In this document: positions 52,310 through 61,036 of the stretch, piece after piece
Numbering within the stretch: position 1 is the first letter of the stretch
Layout: every line of letters starts with the position of its first letter
Made by a program: the position numbers and the translations under genes
Assembly: GCF_003991425.1 (NCBI RefSeq)
Contig: NZ_CP034346.1
Coordinates: forward strand, 1,835,501-1,899,500
DNA from: Paenibacillus lutimineralis
GTDB lineage: Bacteria > Bacillota > Bacilli > Paenibacillales > Paenibacillaceae
Length of the DNA: 64,000 nt
Direction: 5' to 3'
Notes under the pieces: generated by a model
Database searches by the model: none
What the model was told of the DNA's origin: nothing
What the model saw: only the letters and a program-made list of their open reading frames with translations

Positions 52310-54537
52310 AGCGTTCCGATGAACCGATTTATTGGTATCGTGTCTTTAAAATGATATGGGTTATCATACTGGGTATGCAGTGGGTTAGCTTCACAGAGCC
52401 CATCTGGTTCCAGCAGACAACCGATATTGTGACCTGGACACTGATCATAGTGGCGGCGATTGATCTTCTGCCTATAGCCTCCCTAGTGCGAAATATCGGG
52501 AAGTTGCTCTCTGTTGCTATCATTTGTCGGGTAATGCTGATCAAATATGGGATTTATATGCCGTACGGACGTCTCTTCCCCGATCAGATTTTGCAAATGC
52601 TCACGGAATTTATTCCATATATCTGGTTCGCCTTGATCACCTGGCTTGTCCTGGAGCTTATATCTAGACTACTGCTCACGCGAAAATATATTTTGCTGTT
52701 TCTGGCAGCAGATTTGATCGCTTTTGCAATCTTAGATTCTTTTACACCTTATCGATTATGGCAAAATGTAGCCTGGACGGTATTTGCCGGCCTCGGCTGG
52801 CTCGTCTGCCTTCATTTGAGGGATTACCAGTTATCTTACCCCCATGGCTGGCGCAGGCTGCAGCAGTATCCATTCGAGATTATCTTCAATATTTTGCTTA
52901 TTTTCGCTGGGGTACTGTTGATCGGGACGAGCGTACCTTCCGTGTCTCCTATACTTACCGACCCTTATACGGCTTGGAAGGGGAGAAGCGGAGGACAGGG
53001 GAGCGGCGGCGAGGTACAGTCTGCTATATCAAGTGCGATTACGAACAAGGACCCAGACGCACAGGAAGTTCTCTCCGGCTACAGTCGAGATGATACCGAG
53101 CTTGGCGGAGGCTTCGAATTCAATTACAGTCCGGTGATGTCGATAGACTCGCCGCTGCGCACTTATTGGCGCGGTGAGACGAGACATATCTATACCGGAA
53201 AAGGCTGGGCTGACTTTGATAAGGAGAAGCGGGATTATAAAGTCTTTCGCGGAATGACTACCCCTGTGGGCCTGACCCATGAGCAGGCTGGAAATATTGA
53301 AATGAGGGAAGTGGAGCAGACCATTACGATGGAGTCTAACGAAGCTTATCCGGTTCTGTTCGGGGGTTACTTCATTACCAAGGTGTCTTTGCTGGACGAG
53401 GACCGTGGCGGAAATCCTAAGCTAAGCTGGGCCGCACAGGAGGGGGAACTGCGCTGGGGCGGAGGCTTCCGAGGCTCACAGCCGGACTATCCGGCTAAAT
53501 ATAAGGTGACATCGGAAATTCCTGTCATTCCATTGACTGAACTCCGCGGAGCCAGCTATAAGCATTTATATGAGGCTCCTATCGACGAAGCGTACTTGCA
53601 GGTTCCATCTTCATTGTCTGGGCGGGTTAAGGATTTGGCGGAAGAGATTACTGCGGATGCGGATACTCCGTACAAGAAAATGGAGCTTCTCCAGGAATAT
53701 TTGCGGGTTAACTATGAGTACACGAATAAACCCGATATTTCACTGCGTCGGAGCAAGGATTTCGTGGATAGCTTCTTATTTGAAATAAAGGAAGGCTACT
53801 GCGACTATTTTTCGACCGCGATGGTCATGATGGCGCGCTCGCAAGGAATTCCGGCTCGCTGGGTGAAAGGGTATGGCCCGGGGAGCCAGCCGGATACCGA
53901 GGATATGAGGGGGAGACCGGCTCTAGTGACATCAACAGCGTACCAGGTGAACAATTCTGATTCCCATTCCTGGGCTGAATTGTACTTCGGAGAATACGGC
54001 TGGATTCCGTTTGAAGCTACGCCGGGCTTTACGGCTCCGTTGTTATATGCGGATGAGTCGCCGGAGGAAGTTGCAATGGATGAACCGGAGTCACAGGAGA
54101 CTGTTCAGGACAACGCTGTTGAGGAGGAGACCTCCTGGTTATCTGCCAACACCACAGCGATACGCTATGTATCAGGGAGTATTATATTGCTTGCGCTCAT
54201 CTGGCTTCTGTATCAATTACGAGAGCGTATCTATTATGGCTTCGTTCGCCTGCGCCTCGGTAGGTCGCTGACCTATGCAGATAAGATCGCTTATGGAACT
54301 TTGCGCACTGTAAAGAAGCTGCAGCGGCAAGGGTTTGAACGTCATGGACATGAGACAGTTCGCGAAGCATTCGAACGGATCAGGGAGGAGCAGCCAGAGC
54401 TCTCGGTGATTCTCGACCATTTGTTACAGAAATATGAAAGTGCTATTTACAGTCCAAATACGGCCACGAATGAGGATTGGCTCAGTGTCCAACAGCTGTG
54501 TCACAGGCTGTCCCGCATCAATCTTGACAAAAAATAA
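52306..54537 (+). CDS. Transglutaminase-like membrane protein (TgpA type)
   Basis: 743 residues from TTG 52306, overlapping the DUF58 stop. Six N-terminal membrane helices, an extracellular region, then a transglutaminase-like domain (about 470-590): catalytic Cys in EGYCDYFSTAMV, His in NSDSHSWAELYF, and a third acidic position GWIPFEATPGF, where Glu stands in the place of the usual Asp. A seventh helix (SGSIILLALIWLLYQL) and a cytoplasmic DUF4129-like end follow. The MoxR-DUF58-TgpA order is conserved in many bacteria. Role probably in envelope peptide processing; function is inferred. Confidence 0.93.
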   Translation: MKRSDEPIYWYRVFKMIWVIILGMQWVSFTEPIWFQQTTDIVTWTLIIVAAIDLLPIASLVRNIGKLLSVAIICRVMLIKYGIYMPYGRLFPDQILQMLTEFIPYIWFALITWLVLELISRLLLTRKYILLFLAADLIAFAILDSFTPYRLWQNVAWTVFAGLGWLVCLHLRDYQLSYPHGWRRLQQYPFEIIFNILLIFAGVLLIGTSVPSVSPILTDPYTAWKGRSGGQGSGGEVQSAISSAITNKDPDAQEVLSGYSRDDTELGGGFEFNYSPVMSIDSPLRTYWRGETRHIYTGKGWADFDKEKRDYKVFRGMTTPVGLTHEQAGNIEMREVEQTITMESNEAYPVLFGGYFITKVSLLDEDRGGNPKLSWAAQEGELRWGGGFRGSQPDYPAKYKVTSEIPVIPLTELRGASYKHLYEAPIDEAYLQVPSSLSGRVKDLAEEITADADTPYKKMELLQEYLRVNYEYTNKPDISLRRSKDFVDSFLFEIKEGYCDYFSTAMVMMARSQGIPARWVKGYGPGSQPDTEDMRGRPALVTSTAYQVNNSDSHSWAELYFGEYGWIPFEATPGFTAPLLYADESPEEVAMDEPESQETVQDNAVEEETSWLSANTTAIRYVSGSIILLALIWLLYQLRERIYYGFVRLRLGRSLTYADKIAYGTLRTVKKLQRQGFERHGHETVREAFERIREEQPELSVILDHLLQKYESAIYSPNTATNEDWLSVQQLCHRLSRINLDKK

Positions 54538-54666
54538 ACATCCGTCACATGTTTGCATTAGACTTGTCCTTGGACGCTTGCGCCGGGGACATTTTCTTTT
54601 TTAAAATATAAGGTAGTAGGGGAAAGATTATGGTATAGTGTGTCGTATGAAACCGAGGTGAACTAA

Positions 54667-55194
54667 TTGTTTGAGAAGTTTTTGCCTGATTTGCGGGTAG
54701 ACAGTGTGTTTGACATCGATTTGGATAAGCTATATGCCGATGGGTACCGCGGGATTATTACCGATTTGGATAATACCCTCGTAGGAGCGAAGGTGCCTTC
54801 GGCGACCCCAGAGTTGACCGAGTGGTTTGAGAAGGTGAAGCAGGCTGGGTTGAAGCTGGTGATTGTGTCGAACAACAATTTTGACAGGGTGTCCGTATTC
54901 GCATCCCCTTTAAATATTGAATTCGTGCATAAGGCGAGAAAACCGTTCGGGACGCCGTTCCACAGAGCGATGCAAATAATGGGACTGGCTCCGGAGCAGA
55001 CGATCGTGGTCGGGGACCAACTCATGACGGATGTATTCGGGGGGAACCGACAGGGATTATATACTGTGCTGGTGCTGCCGATTTCTATAGCCGATGAAGG
55101 TCTCGGTACTCGGATTAACCGTAGAATGGAACGCATCGTGAGACGACGTCTAGGCAAGACGGGATTATGGCTTGAGGAGGACAAGAGAAAATGA
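54667..55194 (+). CDS. yqeG: YqeG-family HAD IIIA phosphatase
   Basis: 175 residues from TTG 54667 with GAGGTG upstream. HAD motif I ITDLDNTLVG (Asp-x-Asp-x-Thr), motif II LVIVSNNN, and KPFGTPFHRAM plus VVGDQLMTDVFGGNRQG. Family members occur at the head of the yqeG-yqeH block, perhaps in nucleotide or ribosome-linked metabolism. Its stop overlaps yqeH (ATGA). Confidence 0.95.
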   Translation: MFEKFLPDLRVDSVFDIDLDKLYADGYRGIITDLDNTLVGAKVPSATPELTEWFEKVKQAGLKLVIVSNNNFDRVSVFASPLNIEFVHKARKPFGTPFHRAMQIMGLAPEQTIVVGDQLMTDVFGGNRQGLYTVLVLPISIADEGLGTRINRRMERIVRRRLGKTGLWLEEDKRK

Positions 55195-56318
55195 CAGAAG
55201 CCCAGGTAAGAGAAGACGCTCTTCATTGCAGCGGCTGCGGAGTGAAGCTGCAGGGTGAAGATTCGTCCAAACCGGGATATATTCCGACACAAGCGCTGGA
55301 GAGAGAGCCAATCATATGCCAGCGCTGTTTTCGGATTAAGAACTATAATGAAGCATCATCCGTTACAGTAGAACAGAGCGAATTCTTAAGACTGCTCGGT
55401 CAAATCGCCGAGAAGAAGGCGCTCGTGGTTCATATCGTCGATTTATTTGATTTTCAAGGGAGCGTTATTTCCGGTCTGCAGCGGTTCATCGGCAACAATC
55501 CGGTACTGCTGGCTGTGAACAAGACCGACCTGCTGCCGAAAGTGTCGAATTGGAACAAGATCCGCAACTGGGTGCAGAAGGAAGCTAAGGATATGGGGCT
55601 GAAAATAGAGGATGTCATCCTCTGCAGCGCCAAGCAGAACAGCGGCTTTGATCGTCTTCTTGATGCTGTAGTGCGGCATCGAGGCAATCGTGACGTATAT
55701 GTCGTCGGGGCGACCAATGTAGGCAAATCTACGCTGATCAATCGCCTGATCCGCGAATATAGCGACTTGGATCAGGAATTGACCGTATCCCGGTATCCTG
55801 GAACAACGCTCGACATGGTGCATATTCCGCTTGATGATGGTGGAGCGATTATTGATACGCCAGGGATTGTGTACCCTTCAAGATATAGTGAACTGGTGAG
55901 TGCGCAGGATCTTGGCATCATTATGCCAGACAAGTCGCTTAAACCTGCTGTATATCAATTGAATGAAGGTCAGACGATCTTCTTCAGCGGCTTCGGCCGT
56001 TTCGATTTCATTCAGGGGGAACGCCAATCGTTCACCTGCTTCAACAGCTCGCGGATTAAGCTGCACCGGACGAAGCTGGAGCGGGCGGATGAGTTGTTCG
56101 CAGATCATGCCGGCGAATTGCTGGCACCGCCAAGCCGCGACAATCTGGAGAAGCTGCCGGAATGGACGAGACATGAGTTCAAAATTGCCAAGGGTCAGAA
56201 GGTTGATGTCTTCATCTCTGGTCTGGGCTGGGTTAAGGTGAATAACGACATGGGAGCGGTCATCGCAGTGCATGTGCCAAAAGGGATCAAGGTCATGCTG
56301 CGGCCATCGCTGATCTAA
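55191..56318 (+). CDS. yqeH: Ribosome biogenesis GTPase YqeH
   Basis: 375 residues. N-terminal treble-clef zinc motif (CSGCG, then CQRCFRIKNY). The GTPase is circularly permuted: G4 AVNKTDLLP and G5 come before G1 GATNVGKSTLINRL and G3 DTPGIV, as known for YqeH, which is needed for 30S assembly in Bacillus. C-terminal domain has RNA-binding features. Translationally coupled to yqeG. Confidence 0.97.
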   Translation: MTEAQVREDALHCSGCGVKLQGEDSSKPGYIPTQALEREPIICQRCFRIKNYNEASSVTVEQSEFLRLLGQIAEKKALVVHIVDLFDFQGSVISGLQRFIGNNPVLLAVNKTDLLPKVSNWNKIRNWVQKEAKDMGLKIEDVILCSAKQNSGFDRLLDAVVRHRGNRDVYVVGATNVGKSTLINRLIREYSDLDQELTVSRYPGTTLDMVHIPLDDGGAIIDTPGIVYPSRYSELVSAQDLGIIMPDKSLKPAVYQLNEGQTIFFSGFGRFDFIQGERQSFTCFNSSRIKLHRTKLERADELFADHAGELLAPPSRDNLEKLPEWTRHEFKIAKGQKVDVFISGLGWVKVNNDMGAVIAVHVPKGIKVMLRPSLI

Positions 56319-56389
56319 GTCGGTGATAGGGCACCACATCCATAGTTGGATTTCACACGTCTGGTTAAATTGATTGAGGAGGGGACATC

Positions 56390-57256
56390 ATGGAGGAGAC
56401 GAATCTGATACGGGAAAATAACGGTTTGCCACTATTACTGGGCGTAATGGGCGACCCGATACTCCATTCCAAATCTCCAGCGATGCATATGGCGGCTCTA
56501 CAGGCAACTGGCTTGCAGGGCTCCTATCTGCCGTTTCATGTGAAACGGGGCGATCTGCGCCATGCCATTCAGGGGATTAGGGCGCTCGGCTTCCGCGGCG
56601 TGAATGTGACTGTCCCACACAAAGTAGAGGTTATGGAATATCTTGATGAGATTGATGAAGGGGCGCGCTATATCGGCGCGGTCAATACCATTGTCAATGA
56701 TGAAGGCCGGCTGAAGGGCTATAATACGGATGGGATCGGCTATATTCGCTCACTGAAGGAAGAAGCTGTCTCCGATCTGTCCGGACGGAAGGTGCTTGTC
56801 ATCGGTGCAGGCGGTGCTGCCCGGGGAATTATTTATGCCTTGTTACTGGAGCGTCCGGCGCAGGTGATTGTCGCCAATCGGACGAAGGAGTCGGCGATGC
56901 AGCTGGCAGCGGAATGGGCCCACCTCGGCAATATCACGGGCTGCGGGCTAGAGCAGATGGGGCAGTATATCTCGGGCGTCGATATTCTAATTAATACAAC
57001 CTCTGTCGGGATGTACCCGAAGATCAATGATATTCCGCTTGACTCAGAGATGATCCCGGAGGGAATCGTCGTAAGCGATCTGATCTATAATCCGCTGCAG
57101 ACAGAGATGCTGCGGCAGGCACAGCAGAAGGGCTGTACCATTCACAATGGATTTGGTATGTTTGTATATCAAGGCGCATATGCCTTTGAATACTGGACAG
57201 GAAGGCCAGCTCCAATCGAGGCGATGAAGTCGGCTGTATTGGCAAGTCTGGGCTAA
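56390..57256 (+). CDS. aroE: Shikimate dehydrogenase
   Basis: 288 residues. Catalytic Lys in NVTVPHK and Asp in GYNTDGIGY, substrate-binding SKSPAMH, NADP loop VIGAGGAARGI and VANRTKESA. It reduces dehydroshikimate in aromatic amino-acid biosynthesis. In this syntenic block it corresponds to B. subtilis aroD/aroE. ATG 56390 has GAGGGGA upstream. Confidence 0.97.
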   Translation: MEETNLIRENNGLPLLLGVMGDPILHSKSPAMHMAALQATGLQGSYLPFHVKRGDLRHAIQGIRALGFRGVNVTVPHKVEVMEYLDEIDEGARYIGAVNTIVNDEGRLKGYNTDGIGYIRSLKEEAVSDLSGRKVLVIGAGGAARGIIYALLLERPAQVIVANRTKESAMQLAAEWAHLGNITGCGLEQMGQYISGVDILINTTSVGMYPKINDIPLDSEMIPEGIVVSDLIYNPLQTEMLRQAQQKGCTIHNGFGMFVYQGAYAFEYWTGRPAPIEAMKSAVLASLG

Positions 57257-57327
57257 TGGACAAAGTAATTCATGAAATTCATGATTTTCAATAACTATTC
57301 AATAACTATAAGGGGTTTTGATTCTAG

Positions 57328-57618
57328 ATGTTAAGTGGAAAGCAAAAGCGTTATTTACGGGGATTGGCTCATAGCCTCCAACCTATTTTTCAAGTCGGCA
57401 AAGGAGGAACGAATGATCAGCTGATCCGTCATATCTCGGAGGCGCTGGAGCGCCGCGAGCTGATCAAAGTTTCGGTCCTGAACAACAATCTGGACGATCC
57501 ACGGGAGATCGCAGAGGAACTGGCAGCCGGCGCAGGGGCAGAACTTGTACAACTGATTGGACGAACTATTATATTGTACAAGGAATCGACCGAGTATAAG
57601 CAGATCGAGCTGCCCTAG
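57328..57618 (+). CDS. yhbY: YhbY/YqeI ribosome assembly RNA-binding protein
   Basis: 96 residues, single CRM domain: LSGKQKRYLRGLAHSLQPIF, VGKGGTNDQLIRHISEALE, RELIKVSVLNNN. YhbY proteins bind pre-50S particles (known). Named yqeI in B. subtilis. Between aroE and nadD as expected. Confidence 0.95.
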   Translation: MLSGKQKRYLRGLAHSLQPIFQVGKGGTNDQLIRHISEALERRELIKVSVLNNNLDDPREIAEELAAGAGAELVQLIGRTIILYKESTEYKQIELP

Positions 57619-57638
57619 AGCTGCAGGAGGAAGACCAG

Positions 57639-58235
57639 ATGAGAAAAGTTGGTATCATGGGAGGGGCATTTGACCCGATTCACCTCGGACATTTATTGGC
57701 GGCTGAAGCCGCCCGGGAGCAGTACGCCTTGGATGAGGTCTGGTTCATGCCTTCCCATATTCCCCCGCATAAGAGCAAATCCGGGGTAAGCGGTGAGGAA
57801 CGGCTTGAAATGGTGGCAGCGGCGATCCGCAGTCATGCCGATTTCAAGACGCTGGATATCGAGCTTAAGCGCGGTGGCGTATCCTACACGATAGACACGA
57901 TCAGAGAGCTAAAGCAGCTGCATCCTGAGCTGGAATTTTATTTCATTATCGGTGCAGATATGGTGAATTACTTACCGAAATGGGAGGGGATCGAGGAACT
58001 GGCTTCGATGCTGCATTTTATCGGACTACAAAGGCCGGGCAGCTTCCTGGAGCTTGACCTTATGCCCTCCTTCATTCAGGATGCGGTACTCCTCGCGGAT
58101 ATGCCACTAGTGGATATATCGTCAAGCTTGATCCGCAAACGGAGAGCCGCGGGGCAATCGGTTCGTTACATGGTGACGGAAGAGGTATATGAATATATCG
58201 TAAGGAGCGGTTTGTATGCGGTACACTCGAGATGA
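57639..58235 (+). CDS. nadD: Nicotinate-nucleotide adenylyltransferase
   Basis: 198 residues. Nucleotidyltransferase H-x-G-H (GGAFDPIHLGHLL), the SSSLIRKRRAAGQSVRYMV motif near the end, and FYFIIGADMVNYL. It makes nicotinate adenine dinucleotide from NaMN and ATP. The AGGAGGAAG ribosome site precedes ATG 57639; its end overlaps yqeK by 20 bases. Confidence 0.97.
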   Translation: MRKVGIMGGAFDPIHLGHLLAAEAAREQYALDEVWFMPSHIPPHKSKSGVSGEERLEMVAAAIRSHADFKTLDIELKRGGVSYTIDTIRELKQLHPELEFYFIIGADMVNYLPKWEGIEELASMLHFIGLQRPGSFLELDLMPSFIQDAVLLADMPLVDISSSLIRKRRAAGQSVRYMVTEEVYEYIVRSGLYAVHSR

Positions 58236-58797
58236 GCTGTTGGACATTGTATCCGCACAAATGCCAGCGAGACGCTGGACGCATGTGGAAGGCGTAATGG
58301 CAACTTCTGTGAGCCTGGCGGAGCGCTTTGGCGCAGATCCGGTCAAGGCCGATTTAGCTGCGTTACTGCACGACCTGGCCAAGTTCTGGCCGATCGAGCG
58401 ACAGGAATCGGTAATGCGTGAGCATGGACTGAATCCGGAACTGCTGGAATATGATAAGCAGCTATTGCATGCCGAGGTAGCGGCCTTTGTGGCAGAGCAA
58501 GAGTACGGGATCGATGATCCGGAGGTATTGGATGCGATACGATATCATACATCGGGAAGAGTCGGTATGACGTTGCTGGATAAGATTGTCTGCTTGGCGG
58601 ATTATATAGAGCCTGGACGGAATTTTCCAGGTGTTGACCGCATGCGCGAGCTGGCTGAGCACAATCTGGAGCAGGCGCTGGTGGCCGGAATCGATTCGAC
58701 GATTACGTTCTTGATCGAGAAGCAGAAGATTATTTTTCCGCTAACGGTACTGGCTCGCAATGATATAGTTAGAAGACTTGGTTATGATGATAAGTAG
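58216..58797 (+). CDS. yqeK: YqeK, bis(5'-nucleosyl)-tetraphosphatase (symmetrical), HD domain
   Basis: 193 residues. HD motifs: RWTHVEGVMATSV (His), LAALLHDLAKFWP (HD), LLHAEVAAFVAEQE, IRYHTSGRVGMT, VCLADYIEPGR. Hydrolyses Ap4A to 2 ADP in characterised homologues. Overlaps nadD. A more diverged relative lies at 44482. Confidence 0.96.
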   Translation: MRYTRDELLDIVSAQMPARRWTHVEGVMATSVSLAERFGADPVKADLAALLHDLAKFWPIERQESVMREHGLNPELLEYDKQLLHAEVAAFVAEQEYGIDDPEVLDAIRYHTSGRVGMTLLDKIVCLADYIEPGRNFPGVDRMRELAEHNLEQALVAGIDSTITFLIEKQKIIFPLTVLARNDIVRRLGYDDK

Positions 58798-58832
58798 AAG
58801 ATGGGAATAAATAATTGCAGGAGGTAGATTGG

Positions 58833-59180
58833 ATGGCAGTATCACCTATGGAATTGATGAATGCAGCCTATAAGGCGGTGGAAGATAAGAAAGCAATGAA
58901 TATCGTTGTATTGGATCTGAAGGAAGTATCCCTGATCGCTGACTATTTCATTATTTGTCACGGTAACTCGGATACCCAGGTACAGGCAATCGCTACCGAG
59001 GTGCGCAAACGCGCCCAGGATCTCGGAGCCAATATTCGGGGGATTGAAGGGGTCGATTCGGCGCGCTGGGTACTCATGGATCTTGGCGATGTCGTCGTTC
59101 ATGTCTTCCATCGCGATGAGCGGGAATATTACAATATCGAACGTCTTTGGTCCGATGCCAAGGTAGTGGAGAACGTATGA
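58833..59180 (+). CDS. rsfS: Ribosome silencing factor
   Basis: 115 residues from ATG 58833 (GGAGG eight bases upstream). RsfS/YbeB motif ADYFIICHGNSDTQVQAI and GVDSARWVLMDLGDVVVHVF. It binds uL14 and keeps subunits apart in stationary phase (known). B. subtilis yqeL. Overlaps the next gene by ATGA. Confidence 0.97.
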   Translation: MAVSPMELMNAAYKAVEDKKAMNIVVLDLKEVSLIADYFIICHGNSDTQVQAIATEVRKRAQDLGANIRGIEGVDSARWVLMDLGDVVVHVFHRDEREYYNIERLWSDAKVVENV

Positions 59181-60079
59181 ATCTGATTGCAGGTACGATC
59201 TTAACGCATCCGATTGATCGGGAAGTGTCTCCTTTTGGTTATTTTCTAAAGATCGGGGATCGGGATGTACTGCTCCATTATTCGGAGCTCACGCACCCGG
59301 TTAAGCCAGGAGATACCGTTGACGTATTTCTGTTCTACGATACAGAGGATCGATTAGCGGCGACGATGAAGCGTCCTATGCTGACGCTGGGCGAGCTGGC
59401 TCTACTGGAAGTGGCCGATGTCCACCCGCGGCTCGGCTGCTTCCTCGAGATGGGATTGGGGCGCCAGCTGCTTCTACCCATCCGCGAGTTGCCGGAGCTG
59501 GGTGAACTGCATCCGCAGGTAGGGGATAAGGTCTACGTCATTATGGAGCATGACAAGCAGGGCAGACTGAAGGCGAAGCTCGCTGGGGAGCAGGAGCTTG
59601 CGCCGCATACATTCCATGCTCCGACAAGCTGGAATAATCAATGGCAGGAGGCCATCGTCTATAAGCCGCTGCAAATGGGTACCTTCGTCATCGTGGAAGG
59701 CGGGGTGCTCGGATTTGGCGCGATCGGGATGATTCATTCCTCGGAGAGAGCACGGTTGCTCCGTCTTGGGGAACGAGTTCAGGTTCGCGTAACGCATGTG
59801 CGCGAGGATGGAAGGGTTAATCTGTCCATGTCAGCACGCAAAGAGATCGGTCGTAATGAAGATGCTGATAAAATACTAGCCTATCTGGAGAGTCGTTCCA
59901 CCGGAGGCATGCCTTATTCCGATTCGACGCCACCTGATTTGATTAAGCAGAAATTCGGCATTAGTAAGGCGGCTTTCAAGCGCGCGATTGGTAAGCTGAT
60001 GAAGGAAGGCAAGGTAACCCAGAAAGAGAACTGGACTTATCTGAAGTCTGCGGAGCAAGAACAAGCTGATCAAGAGTAA
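59177..60079 (+). CDS. cvfB: CvfB-like S1 RNA-binding protein
   Basis: 300 residues from ATG 59177, coupled to rsfS. S1-like domains (FGYFLKIGDRDVLLHYSEL, FVIVEGGVLGFGAIGMIHSSE, HVREDGRVNLSMSARKEIG) and a C-terminal winged helix (LIKQKFGISKAAFKRAIGKL). Conserved virulence factor B / YitL group. In Bacillus the yqe block lacks it; Paenibacillus-type genomes insert it here. A repeat copy follows directly. Confidence 0.93.
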   Translation: MNLIAGTILTHPIDREVSPFGYFLKIGDRDVLLHYSELTHPVKPGDTVDVFLFYDTEDRLAATMKRPMLTLGELALLEVADVHPRLGCFLEMGLGRQLLLPIRELPELGELHPQVGDKVYVIMEHDKQGRLKAKLAGEQELAPHTFHAPTSWNNQWQEAIVYKPLQMGTFVIVEGGVLGFGAIGMIHSSERARLLRLGERVQVRVTHVREDGRVNLSMSARKEIGRNEDADKILAYLESRSTGGMPYSDSTPPDLIKQKFGISKAAFKRAIGKLMKEGKVTQKENWTYLKSAEQEQADQE

Positions 60080-60117
60080 GAGGAAGTGTTCAAAATCGGA
60101 CCTTTTGAACAACCTCT
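60079..60117. repeat. MITE-like repeat, minimal palindromic copy
   Basis: AGAGGAAGTGTTCAAAA pairs with TTTTGAACAACCTCT around TCGGACC; it consists only of the two ends of the family. It starts at the last base of the cvfB stop and lies before yqeM. Confidence 0.7.
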
Positions 60118-60137
60118 AGGAGAGTCAGGTGGGAAGT

Positions 60138-60920
60138 ATGGGAAGTTTGGCTTCATATCAAAAATTTGCTTACGTATACGATGAATTGATGGCGGACATG
60201 CCCTACTCGGATTGGCTCTCGTTCGCGCATACAGTCTGGGAGCATTCCGGCAAGCCTGAGACGGTCGTCGATCTGGGCTGTGGGACGGGGAGCATGACGA
60301 TTCCGCTGGTGAATTCGGGTCTGACGGTGACAGGCATTGATCTGTCTTCGGACATGCTGTCTGTCGCTAGACAGCGCATGGAGACAACCCCACAAGGCGC
60401 TCGCCTCTATCAAGATGGCAGAGTGAATTGGGTGCAGCAGAATATGACGGAATGGGAACTACCGGAGCCGGTCGATTCTGTGATCTCCTTCTGCGACTGC
60501 ATTAATTATTTGCTGGAAGAGGAAGAGGTCGTCCAGACCTTCCGCAGAACCTATGAAGGACTGAAGCCGGGCGGGACATTCCTGTTCGATGTTCATCATC
60601 CGAATACACTGCGGCAGTATGATGAAGAGCAGCCATTCATATTAGATGAGCCTTCTATTTCATATATATGGACTTGCGAGTTCGATGACGAGAGATGCGA
60701 AATTGAGCATCACTTGACGATCTTCGCACATGAAGCAGAGCCGGGCGGGGATCTATACCGCCGCTTTGAGGAGTACCATACTCAGCGGGCCTATGATCCG
60801 GCCTGGGTAGAGCGTGAGCTGCTGCAATGCGGCTTTCGTGAGGTTCACTGTTATGGCGACTTCAAGTGGGGAGAATCGGCCGAGGGGGCAGCTAGACTGT
60901 TCTATGTGGCCGTGAAATAA
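60138..60920 (+). CDS. yqeM: Class I SAM-dependent methyltransferase, YqeM type
   Basis: 260 residues from ATG 60138. SAM-binding motif VVDLGCGTGSMTIPL and TVTGIDLSSDMLSVARQRM, plus SVISFCDCINYLLEEEEV and PGGTFLFDVHHPNTL. It is the last gene of the yqeG-yqeM block. Substrate unknown. A terminator follows. Confidence 0.92.
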   Translation: MGSLASYQKFAYVYDELMADMPYSDWLSFAHTVWEHSGKPETVVDLGCGTGSMTIPLVNSGLTVTGIDLSSDMLSVARQRMETTPQGARLYQDGRVNWVQQNMTEWELPEPVDSVISFCDCINYLLEEEEVVQTFRRTYEGLKPGGTFLFDVHHPNTLRQYDEEQPFILDEPSISYIWTCEFDDERCEIEHHLTIFAHEAEPGGDLYRRFEEYHTQRAYDPAWVERELLQCGFREVHCYGDFKWGESAEGAARLFYVAVK

Positions 60921-60942
60921 TACATGTTTTGATGCCGTCAAA

Positions 60943-60987
60943 AAAGACGCTGCCTCACGCTGTTATCAACAACGGGGCAGCGTCTTT
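60943..60987. terminator. Bidirectional terminator
   Basis: AAAGACGCTGCC (60943-60954) pairs exactly with GGCAGCGTCTTT (60976-60987). It separates yqeM from the convergent GH3 gene. Confidence 0.95.
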
Positions 60988-61036
60988 CTATATTTATTCA
61001 GCTAGCGTGTTGCTAGACAGGACAAGAGGCGAAGGA

